Below are positions 1 through 6,142 of a stretch of DNA of 6,142 bases, piece after piece. How positions within the stretch are numbered: the stretch's first letter is position 1; each line of letters opens with the position of its first letter. Source of the DNA: an uncultured Bacteroidales bacterium (GTDB taxonomy: Bacteria; Bacteroidota; Bacteroidia; Bacteroidales; Muribaculaceae); assembly GCA_947175585.1 (NCBI GenBank), contig CAMWNL010000117.1, forward strand, positions 1 through 6,142, written 5' to 3'. Made by a program: the position numbers and the translations under genes. Below the pieces are notes generated by a model. It was not told the DNA's origin. It saw only the letters and a program-made list of their open reading frames with translations, and ran no database searches.

Positions 1-12
1 GAATTAACGTTA

Positions 13-72
13 ATGAAAAATCTGATATATTACGTATTGTCGTTGGCTTTGGCTGCGGGTCTGACCGCTTGT
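13..72 (+). other. Lipoprotein signal peptide and lipobox
   Basis: Residues 1-20 show a short basic start (MKN), a hydrophobic core (LIYYVLSLALAAG) and the lipobox LTAC, with Cys20 encoded at 70-72 as the predicted lipidated residue. The residues after it (GGAKLATADE) lack a clear K-D/E-D/E type lipoprotein export signal as described for Bacteroides surface lipoproteins. A periplasm-facing outer-membrane anchor is therefore the likelier location, which suits a peptidoglycan-binding C-terminal domain. Confidence 0.85.
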
Positions 73-1971
73 GGCGGAGCCAAACTTGCCACGGCTGATG
101 AGCAGATGGCCAGGGGCGAGTATTTTGATGCCGCTAAGACTTATCGCAAGGTTTATAATAAGCTTGACCGCAACCAGCGCGAACTCAGAGGCGAAGTTGC
201 CTTTAAGATGGCCGAGTGTCACCGTCGGCTGAGCCAGAACGCCCGTGCTTCGGCCGCTTATGCCAACGCCCGGCGTTTCGGCTACCAGGACTCTCTGTTG
301 ACTCTTCATCTTGCCGAGTCACTCCATGCCGAGGGCAAATATTCTCAGGCTATTGAAGCTTATGAGGAATATCTGGCGTCACATCCGGGCGATGTAAAGG
401 CAAAGAACGGCCTGACCGGCGCAAAACTCGGACTCGAAAAGAAATATGCCACTCGCTATGTTGTCCGTAATGCCAAGGCTTTTAATTCCCGACGCGCTGA
501 CTATGCTCCGATGTATTATGATAACTCCTATGACCGCTTGTATTTCACTACGACCAATGAAAAAGTCAACGGCACTCACCGCAGTGAAATTACCGGCATG
601 AAGAAAGCCGATATATGGACTGTTTCTAAAAACGAGCGAGGTCAGTGGAACCGTCCGGAGCCGGTTGAAGGTGAGTTGAACTCAGAGGCTGAAGAAGGAG
701 TCATTTCTTTTTCACCTGACGGCTCGACGATGTATCTCACCGTAGCGCGCCGTGAGCCTAACGCCAACACCGGGGTCGAGATATATACCTCGCAACGCAG
801 TGACGCGCAGTGGAGCAAACCTGTCAAATTTGAAATAACTGCCGATACTCTTTCGAGCTACGGTCATCCGGCTGTTTCGCCCGACGGCAATTGGCTTTAT
901 TTTACATCCGATATGCCCGGCGGTTCAGGCGGTAAGGATATCTGGCGCATTAACCTTAAAGACCGTGTCGGTTCGCTTGAGAATCTCGGAGAGTGGATCA
1001 ACACTCCCGGTGACGAAGTGTTCCCTTATATGCGCAGCGACTCTGTACTCTATTTTTCATCTGACGGCCATCCCGGCATGGGAGGTCTTGACATTTTCAA
1101 AGCCGTCATGACAAAGTCGGGTGGTTGGAACGTTACAAATATGGGTTCGCCTGTCAACTCCTCGTCTGATGATTTCGGCATAACTTTCGGTCCGGCTGAG
1201 ACTGGTTACTTCAGCTCCAATCGCGGTAGCGTCTACGACAATATATATTCGTTTGAGCTACCTGAGATTAAAGTGACAATCAGCGGATGGGTTCTCGACC
1301 GCGATGAAGAGCCTGTGCCCAATGCTGTTATCCGCATCGTCGGTAATGACGGCAGCAATCAGAAGCAGATTGCCAAACCCGACGGCAGTTTCTCTTTTCC
1401 GCTTGACCGTGGGGTGAGCTATGTGATGCTTGCCGGTGCCAAAGGCTATCTTAACGCAAAGCAGGAGTTCACTTCTGACATTGCTGAGGAAGATGCCGCT
1501 TATGACGTCGACTTCATCCTTTCTTCAATCACAAAACCGGTAGTGATCGATAATATCTTTTATGATTTTGATAAGGCGACTTTGCGCCCCGAGTCAAAGA
1601 CTGCTCTTGACGAAATGGCGCAGGTGCTTCGCGATAATCCCAATGTGACCATCGAAATGGCGTCACACACTGACCGCATCGGCTCTGACGAATACAATAT
1701 CAGACTTTCAAGCCGCCGCGCCCAGTCGGTGATCGATTATCTTATCTCGGTTGGCATCGATGCCCGTCGCCTGCAGTCTCAGGGCTATGGCAAATCTCGT
1801 CCTAAGACCATCACCAAAAAACTCGCTCGCGAGTATCCGCAGTTTACCGAAGGCCAGGTTCTTGACGAAGAGTTTGTCAACAGTCTCTCGCCTGAAGATC
1901 AAGAAGCCGCAGACCAGATCAACCGTCGCACAGAGTTCCAGGTTCTTTCTATCGACTATCAGATGTTCTGA
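13..1971 (+). CDS. PorE-like multidomain lipoprotein (TPR, PD40 propeller, CRD-like, OmpA C-terminal domain)
   Basis: The 652-residue product starts with a lipoprotein signal whose lipobox LTAC ends at Cys20. Residues about 27-136 are helical, TPR-like repeats. Residues about 160-415 hold about five PD40/beta-propeller blades, for example FSPDGSTMYLT at 233, VSPDGNWLYFTSD at 288 and LYFSSDGHPGMGGLDIF at 346. Residues about 420-503 resemble a carboxypeptidase-regulatory beta-sandwich (VTISGWVLDRDEEPVPNA). Residues 513-648 are an OmpA-like domain with FYDFDKATLRPES at 516 and SHTDRIGSDEYN at 551. Asp554 and Arg569 have the 15-residue spacing of the diaminopimelate-binding pair in Acinetobacter OmpA. 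This domain order matches PorE (PG1058) of Porphyromonas gingivalis, a type IX secretion component. Many Bacteroidales have such proteins, so a secretion role is unproven and no symbol is given. It probably sits on the inner face of the outer membrane and contacts peptidoglycan. The ATG at 13 is chosen because the signal peptide begins there; the frame is open upstream to the window edge. The GSCFA gene follows after 2 nt. Confidence 0.9.
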   Translation: MKNLIYYVLSLALAAGLTACGGAKLATADEQMARGEYFDAAKTYRKVYNKLDRNQRELRGEVAFKMAECHRRLSQNARASAAYANARRFGYQDSLLTLHLAESLHAEGKYSQAIEAYEEYLASHPGDVKAKNGLTGAKLGLEKKYATRYVVRNAKAFNSRRADYAPMYYDNSYDRLYFTTTNEKVNGTHRSEITGMKKADIWTVSKNERGQWNRPEPVEGELNSEAEEGVISFSPDGSTMYLTVARREPNANTGVEIYTSQRSDAQWSKPVKFEITADTLSSYGHPAVSPDGNWLYFTSDMPGGSGGKDIWRINLKDRVGSLENLGEWINTPGDEVFPYMRSDSVLYFSSDGHPGMGGLDIFKAVMTKSGGWNVTNMGSPVNSSSDDFGITFGPAETGYFSSNRGSVYDNIYSFELPEIKVTISGWVLDRDEEPVPNAVIRIVGNDGSNQKQIAKPDGSFSFPLDRGVSYVMLAGAKGYLNAKQEFTSDIAEEDAAYDVDFILSSITKPVVIDNIFYDFDKATLRPESKTALDEMAQVLRDNPNVTIEMASHTDRIGSDEYNIRLSSRRAQSVIDYLISVGIDARRLQSQGYGKSRPKTITKKLAREYPQFTEGQVLDEEFVNSLSPEDQEAADQINRRTEFQVLSIDYQMF

Positions 1972-1973
1972 CA

Positions 1974-2828
1974 ATGAGATTCCGCACAGAAATAGAGATG
2001 CGTCCCGGCTGTTTTGCCATTTCTCACGATGATAAAATCGTGTTGCTCGGCTCGTGTTTCTCCGACAATGTCGGGAGTCGTCTCAGTCGCGACGGTTTTG
2101 ATGTCTGTTTCAATCCATTCGGACCGCTTTATAATCCGGTCTCGCTCGCTCGTTTTTTGAATGATCTGCTCGAAGGCCGTGTTTATAGAGGTTCGGATTT
2201 CATCAGAGATAATGCCGGCATTTATCATTGTCTTGATTTTGCCTCGCGTTACCAGAGTCCTGATGCCGACGCTCTCGCTGCCAAACTTAATGATGAGATG
2301 GTGGCTCTCCGTCAGGCTCTCGACGCTTCTTCTGTGCTTGCCCTGACTTTTGGTTCATCGGTAGTCTACTCGCTTGGTGATTCGGTCGGAGCGACTGTCG
2401 GCAACTGTCATAAATTTCCCGGATCTATGTTCTCGCGCCTTGCGGTATCGTCCTCTGAGATTGTCCGGATTATTTCACCGGTCTTGTCGAGACTGAAAGA
2501 GCAGGGCAAAAACATCATTCTCACCGTCAGTCCTATTCGCCATCTTGCCGATGGTCTCCACGGCAACCAGTTGTCCAAAGCGCGTCTTCTCCTCGCGTGT
2601 GACGCCTTATCAGGACTTGCCGAATATTTCCCGGCTTATGAAATCATGCTTGATGATCTTCGCGACTATCGTTTTTACGATCGAGACCTCAAACATCCTA
2701 CCGATATGGCCTGTGACTACATTTATGAAAAATTCAGTCAGCGCTATTTCTCCTCGTCAACAATCGAAAAAGCAATCAAAGAACGTGAGGCTTCATTGAG
2801 AGCAGCTCACCGACAAATCATACAGTAA
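1974..2828 (+). CDS. GSCFA domain protein, putative SGNH-type hydrolase/esterase
   Basis: This 284-residue protein matches the GSCFA family (PF08885), which is related to SGNH/GDSL hydrolases. The signature reads LLGSCFSDNVG at residues 24-34, so the last letter of the name-giving motif is Ser rather than Ala. Ser27 is the expected nucleophile. Further conserved-looking blocks are NPFGPLYNP (47-55), LTFGSSVVYS (124-133), GNCHKFP (143-149, a likely oxyanion-hole Asn block) and SPIRHLADGLHGNQLSKA (186-203). DLKH at 238-241 fits the Asp-x-x-His of the SGNH catalytic site. No signal peptide or membrane segment is visible, so it is probably cytoplasmic. Its substrate is unknown; an acyl or acetyl ester is an inference from the superfamily. 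It lies 2 nt after the PorE-like gene and 2 nt before murF-alr, pointing to a cell-envelope role. No Shine-Dalgarno is visible, so translation may be coupled to the upstream gene. Confidence 0.9.
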   Translation: MRFRTEIEMRPGCFAISHDDKIVLLGSCFSDNVGSRLSRDGFDVCFNPFGPLYNPVSLARFLNDLLEGRVYRGSDFIRDNAGIYHCLDFASRYQSPDADALAAKLNDEMVALRQALDASSVLALTFGSSVVYSLGDSVGATVGNCHKFPGSMFSRLAVSSSEIVRIISPVLSRLKEQGKNIILTVSPIRHLADGLHGNQLSKARLLLACDALSGLAEYFPAYEIMLDDLRDYRFYDRDLKHPTDMACDYIYEKFSQRYFSSSTIEKAIKEREASLRAAHRQIIQ

Positions 2829-2830
2829 AA

Positions 2831-5104
2831 ATGAAATTGACAGTCGACAATATTGCACGCTTGTTAGGCGTCTCATCCTCTTCCGGTCGTGAGATAGTGA
2901 CATTGCTTACCGACAGCCGCTCTTTGTGCGAGCCGGAAACCACACTTTTTTTCGCACTCAGGACTTCAGTCAACGACGGCCATCGCTACGTGGCTGATCT
3001 TTATCGTCGTGGAGTGCGCGCATTTGTCGTTGAACGTGTGCCTGATATAATGTCAGGAGTGGATGACGCCGATTTTCTGGTTGTCGCTGATCCGCTTGAG
3101 GCTTTGCAGACGCTTGGAGCCTATGTACGCTCAACGGTTGATATCCCGGTAGTCGGCATCACCGGCAGCCGTGGGAAAACTATTGTCAAGGAATTGGTCT
3201 ACGCCGCTCTGCTTAAGGCCGGACGTCGTGTGGTGCGCAGTCCTCGCAGCTGGAATTCTCAGATCGGAGTGCCTTTGTCTGTATGGAATCTCGAATTTGA
3301 CACTGAAATTGCGATTTTCGAAGCCGGAATAGATCATCCCGGACAGATGCAGGTGCTTCGTGACATAATCCGTCCGACGATTGGCGTCATGACCTATATT
3401 AATGGCGAACACGATGCTGGTTTCATCGACCGCGAAAGTAAAGTCGAGGAGAAACGCCGCTTGCTGTCAGGCTGTGGTGTCGTCATAGAGGGTGATGACA
3501 ACCGCCGGATAGCAGCCGACATTCTGGACGCTCTTGGTGAGTCGCGCGATCTGCTTGATGGCATTGATGAGGTCTCGACACGTCTTGATGTTCATGACGG
3601 TGTCAACGACAGTCTGATGATTTTCGATGAGTTTACCGCCGATGCCCCCTCTCTACTCAGTGCTCTTGATTTTATGAGCCGGCGTAAGACCGCTTCCCGA
3701 CGCAATACTGTTATTCTCGGTGATTTGCTTCATCGTGATGGCGAGGATATCAGGACTGTCTACCGTGAAGTCGCTGCAATGCTCAGACTGGCCGGTATTG
3801 ACCGTCTGATAGCCGTTGGCAAAGAGATAAGCGCGTGTGCCGATGTCTTTGACCCACTCATTGCAGTCGAGTTTATGGATAGCGTTGATAGGTTTCTCGC
3901 CGAGTATGATGTCTCGCGTTTTGACCGTGAATTGATACTTATCAAAGGTAAGCGTGGTGCCGGTTTTGACTCTATTATGCGCCGGCTCGAATCTCCGCGT
4001 CATCAGTCGATTCTCGAAGTCAATCTCGATGCCGTTGTTGACAACTTCAACTCTTTTCGCGCACTGCTTAAACCGCAGACTGGGATGGTCGCGATGGTCA
4101 AAGCCTCGGGCTATGGCACCGGAGCTCTTGAGCTTGCTAAGACTCTGCAGGCTCAGGGAGCGGCTTATCTTGCAGTCGCCGTGATAGAGGAGGGTGTCGC
4201 CCTGCGTCGTGCCGGCATAACTATGCCGATAATGGTTCTCAATCCCGTCTCAACCAATTATCAGGCGCTTTTCTCCTATAATCTCGAACCGGCCGTGTTC
4301 TCTTTGCGTGAACTGCGCATGCTCGTAAACGAGGCATCGCGCTTCGGTCTCGAAAAATATCCGGTTCATATTAAGTTTGACACCGGTATGCACCGTGTCG
4401 GATTTATTGATGACGAGATTGACTCCCTTGTCAGGCTGTTGAAGTCAACCGATACTGTTAAGGTTGCCTCGGCGTTCTCTCATCTCGCTACAGCCGACTG
4501 TCTCGACGAAGACGCTTACACCGAGTCTCAGTTCGAAGCCTTCGACTGTATGACCGGCGCGCTCGCCTCAGGTCTTGACTATCCGTTCAAACGTCACATA
4601 CTCAATACTGCCGGGATTATGCGTTATCCCGATCGACAGTATGACATGGTTCGCCTCGGCATCGGTCTGTATGGCATCAGTCCTCTTCCGCCCGAAGCAA
4701 CCTGTATATCCCTGCGCACTGTCGCAAAACTCAGCTCGACTATTATTTCGCTGAAGCGTTGGCCGGCTGAAACCACTGTCGGTTACTCCCGTCGCGGTGT
4801 GCTTGCTCGTGAATCAGTCATTGCTACCGTCCCTATTGGCTATGCCGACGGTGTCGACCGACATTTTGGATGCGGCAATGCCAGGTTTGTTGTCAATGGC
4901 TGTCTGTGTCCGACAGTCGGTAATATCTGCATGGACTTATGCATGATTGATGTCACTGACGCCGGTGCTTCAATCGGCGACAGGGTGGAGATATTCGGTC
5001 CCGATGCGCCGATTGAGTCTCTCGCCGCTACTCTGGGCACAATCCCTTATGAGATTCTGACCTCTGTTTCACCACGCATTCACCGCATATATTTCAGGGA
5101 GTGA
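2831..5104 (+). CDS. murF-alr: Bifunctional UDP-MurNAc-tripeptide:D-Ala-D-Ala ligase (MurF) / alanine racemase (Alr)
   Basis: This 757-residue fusion carries two cytoplasmic peptidoglycan-precursor enzymes. The MurF half (about 1-388) would join D-Ala-D-Ala to UDP-MurNAc-tripeptide with ATP. It shows DSR at 28, a P-loop TGSRGKT at 111-117, NSQIGVPLSV at 142, FEAGIDHPGQM at 163, a KVE at 204-206 that fits the carbamylated-lysine site, DEFTADAPS at 266, ILGDLLHRDGED at 295 and IKGKRG at 371. The Alr half (about 391-757) is a PLP-dependent racemase of L- and D-alanine. It shows the PLP lysine Lys424 in MVKASGYGTG, KFDTGMHRVGF at 515, RLGIGLYG at 608, the catalytic Tyr652 in TVGYS, PIGYADG at 668, ICMD at 699 and TIPYEIL at 737 (Tyr740). 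All expected racemase residues are present. The MurF half is shorter than the stand-alone E. coli enzyme (about 450 residues) and several of its motifs are altered. Fusions of this order are known in Bacteroidetes. The ATG at 2831 is 2 nt past the GSCFA stop and has no Shine-Dalgarno. Confidence 0.95.
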   Translation: MKLTVDNIARLLGVSSSSGREIVTLLTDSRSLCEPETTLFFALRTSVNDGHRYVADLYRRGVRAFVVERVPDIMSGVDDADFLVVADPLEALQTLGAYVRSTVDIPVVGITGSRGKTIVKELVYAALLKAGRRVVRSPRSWNSQIGVPLSVWNLEFDTEIAIFEAGIDHPGQMQVLRDIIRPTIGVMTYINGEHDAGFIDRESKVEEKRRLLSGCGVVIEGDDNRRIAADILDALGESRDLLDGIDEVSTRLDVHDGVNDSLMIFDEFTADAPSLLSALDFMSRRKTASRRNTVILGDLLHRDGEDIRTVYREVAAMLRLAGIDRLIAVGKEISACADVFDPLIAVEFMDSVDRFLAEYDVSRFDRELILIKGKRGAGFDSIMRRLESPRHQSILEVNLDAVVDNFNSFRALLKPQTGMVAMVKASGYGTGALELAKTLQAQGAAYLAVAVIEEGVALRRAGITMPIMVLNPVSTNYQALFSYNLEPAVFSLRELRMLVNEASRFGLEKYPVHIKFDTGMHRVGFIDDEIDSLVRLLKSTDTVKVASAFSHLATADCLDEDAYTESQFEAFDCMTGALASGLDYPFKRHILNTAGIMRYPDRQYDMVRLGIGLYGISPLPPEATCISLRTVAKLSSTIISLKRWPAETTVGYSRRGVLARESVIATVPIGYADGVDRHFGCGNARFVVNGCLCPTVGNICMDLCMIDVTDAGASIGDRVEIFGPDAPIESLAATLGTIPYEILTSVSPRIHRIYFRE
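5096..5101 (+). promoter_or_regulatory. Shine-Dalgarno-like AGGGAG before the transporter gene
   Basis: AGGGAG lies inside the last codons of murF-alr. It is 5 nt from the ATG at 5107 but only 2 nt from the ATG at 5104, which overlaps the murF-alr stop (TGATG). The spacing favours 5107 as the start. The other two internal genes here have no such purine run, and Bacteroidota rely little on Shine-Dalgarno pairing, so this is only weak evidence. Confidence 0.4.
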
Positions 5105-5106
5105 TG

Positions 5107-6142
5107 ATGGCTAAACGCGCGCAGTTCACAACCCGTATCGGGGTGATCGCCACAACGGTCGGTTCGGCCGTAGGTCTCGGCAATATCTGGCGTTTTCCTT
5201 ATGAAGCCGGCACTCATGGAGGCGGAGCTTTCATGCTTTGCTATCTGTTCTTCATATTTATTATAGGTATACCGGTCATCAGTGCCGAGTTTGTCATGGG
5301 GCGTGCCGCGCGTTCAGGCATCATGGGCTCATTCCGTCATCATAGTGGCGGCCGTCGTTGGGACTGGATGGGCTACGCATCAATCTTGGCTGCGGTTCTG
5401 ATTCTGTCATTTTACTCGGTTGTCGCCGGCTGGACTATGGAATATACTTTCGAATCTGTCTGCGGTCATCTTGGAGAGGTGGCTGACGCGGCCCGTCATG
5501 CTGAGTTTGATGATTTTATCAGCGGTTGGCGTCCGGTCTGGTGGATGCTTGCCTTTTTAGGAATCAATGCGGCGGTGCTCCTTGGCGGTGTCCGTAAAGG
5601 CATCGAACGCATGAGCAATATCCTCATGCCCGTCTTGTTTATCATCCTCCTCATCTTTTGCGTTAACTCTTTATTGCTTCCCGGTGCGTCTGAGGGGCTC
5701 AGGTTTCTGTTCTATCCCGATTTTTCGGCGATAACTCCGTCAGTTGTTCTCGGTGCTATGGGTCAGGCATTTTTTTCGCTGTCGATTGGCTTGGGTTGCA
5801 TGATGACTTATGCCAGTTATTTCAATGATGCTACCCCTATAGTTAAAAGTGCGACCATAACGGCTTTGCTTGACACTCTTGTTGCTGTGCTCGCCGGTGT
5901 GATTATTTTTCCAGCTGTGTTTTCTTTCGGCATGCAGGCTGAGGCCGGGCCTAAACTTGTCTTCGAAGTATTGCCGTCAATTTTCTATCGCATGCCGGGC
6001 GGAGGCCTGTGGAGTGCGATGTTCTTCTTCCTTCTCGTCCTTGCATCATTGACTTCAACTATTTCGATGAGCGAGATATTCATCGCCTTTCTCTGCGACG
6101 AGTTCAGGATCGCGCGACGTAAGGCGACATTATGCCTTACAT
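5107..6142 (+). CDS. Sodium-dependent transporter, NSS/SNF (LeuT-fold) family, 3'-truncated by the window
   Basis: I translated this frame by hand. It stays open to the window edge, giving 345 complete codons of a protein that is usually about 440-460 residues. It is an inner-membrane symporter of the neurotransmitter:sodium symporter family. TM1 carries the family hallmark GSAVGLGNIWRFP at residues 19-31, where Ala21 and Asn26 match sodium ligands of LeuT. TM6 reads FFSLSIGLG from 222, with Ser224 where LeuT has Thr254 and Ser226 matching Ser256. TM8 has LTSTIS from 315, with Thr316 and Ser317 matching the LeuT Na2-site pair Thr354/Ser355. Asp256 in TM7 falls by my alignment at or next to the LeuT Asn286 position. 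About eight hydrophobic segments are visible and the last few are missing. The substrate is probably an amino acid but cannot be assigned. An alternative start at 5104 adds one Met and overlaps the preceding stop. It is the last visible gene of the probable operon. Confidence 0.93.
   Translation, partial: MAKRAQFTTRIGVIATTVGSAVGLGNIWRFPYEAGTHGGGAFMLCYLFFIFIIGIPVISAEFVMGRAARSGIMGSFRHHSGGRRWDWMGYASILAAVLILSFYSVVAGWTMEYTFESVCGHLGEVADAARHAEFDDFISGWRPVWWMLAFLGINAAVLLGGVRKGIERMSNILMPVLFIILLIFCVNSLLLPGASEGLRFLFYPDFSAITPSVVLGAMGQAFFSLSIGLGCMMTYASYFNDATPIVKSATITALLDTLVAVLAGVIIFPAVFSFGMQAEAGPKLVFEVLPSIFYRMPGGGLWSAMFFFLLVLASLTSTISMSEIFIAFLCDEFRIARRKATLCLT

Noticed and set aside
1..12. Promoter or ribosome binding site for the first gene
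   Set aside because: Only 12 bases are available and they show no Shine-Dalgarno or Bacteroides-type promoter element.
10..309. Minus-strand open frame of 99 codons opposite the start of the lipoprotein gene
   Set aside because: It is an antisense shadow of a strongly supported gene and its product resembles no family I know.
157..1257. TolB-like periplasmic protein, suggested by the TPR and PD40 repeats
   Set aside because: The lipoprotein signal, the regulatory-like domain and the fused OmpA domain do not fit TolB, and no other tol or pal genes are nearby.
1751..2032. Plus-strand open frame of 93 codons spanning the end of the lipoprotein gene and the start of the GSCFA gene
   Set aside because: It is out of frame with two well-supported genes, and its low-complexity, Ser/Arg-rich product looks like a shadow.
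3653..4003. Minus-strand open frame of 116 codons inside murF-alr
   Set aside because: The fused gene on the plus strand has clear motifs throughout this stretch. The antisense frame has none, and its length is not unusual for chance at this base composition.
3980..4010. Possible frameshift or sequencing join between separate murF and alr genes
   Set aside because: The reading frame is continuous across the junction, with no stop or start signal between the halves, and this fusion is a known arrangement in Bacteroidetes.

Overview
The window is a compact, wholly plus-strand stretch from a genome that looks like Bacteroidota, most likely order Bacteroidales. A gut lineage such as Muribaculaceae would fit the roughly balanced base composition, but that family-level guess is inference only. 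The order-level call rests on three features. One is a MurF-alanine racemase fusion of the kind known from Bacteroidetes. One is a GSCFA-family protein. One is a four-part lipoprotein (TPR, PD40 propeller, regulatory-like domain, OmpA domain) built like PorE of Porphyromonas. The lack of Shine-Dalgarno sequences before two of the three internal starts also fits that phylum.

Layout: 13-1971 encodes a PorE-like peptidoglycan-binding lipoprotein. 1974-2828 encodes a GSCFA-family putative SGNH-type hydrolase. 2831-5104 encodes a bifunctional MurF/alanine racemase. From 5107 (or 5104) to the right edge runs a neurotransmitter:sodium symporter family transporter, cut by the window after about 345 codons. 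The gaps are 2 nt and 2 nt, then a junction where the last start touches or nearly touches the preceding stop. The four genes are therefore almost certainly co-transcribed. No room exists between them for a promoter or terminator, and only 12 bases lie before the first gene, so the operon's control region is outside the window.

Functionally, three genes concern the cell envelope or could do so. The racemase half makes D-alanine and the MurF half consumes D-Ala-D-Ala to finish the UDP-MurNAc-pentapeptide. The PorE-like lipoprotein should sit at the outer membrane and hold peptidoglycan through its OmpA domain. The GSCFA protein is of unknown substrate but is placed between them. The transporter is probably a sodium-coupled amino-acid importer whose substrate cannot be read from sequence.

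I found no RNA gene, mobile element, CRISPR array or large repeat. I see no clearly undescribed system. The points most worth a second look are the fusion with its altered MurF motifs, the PorE-like protein (is there a type IX secretion system in this genome?), and the unassigned GSCFA enzyme embedded in a peptidoglycan operon.
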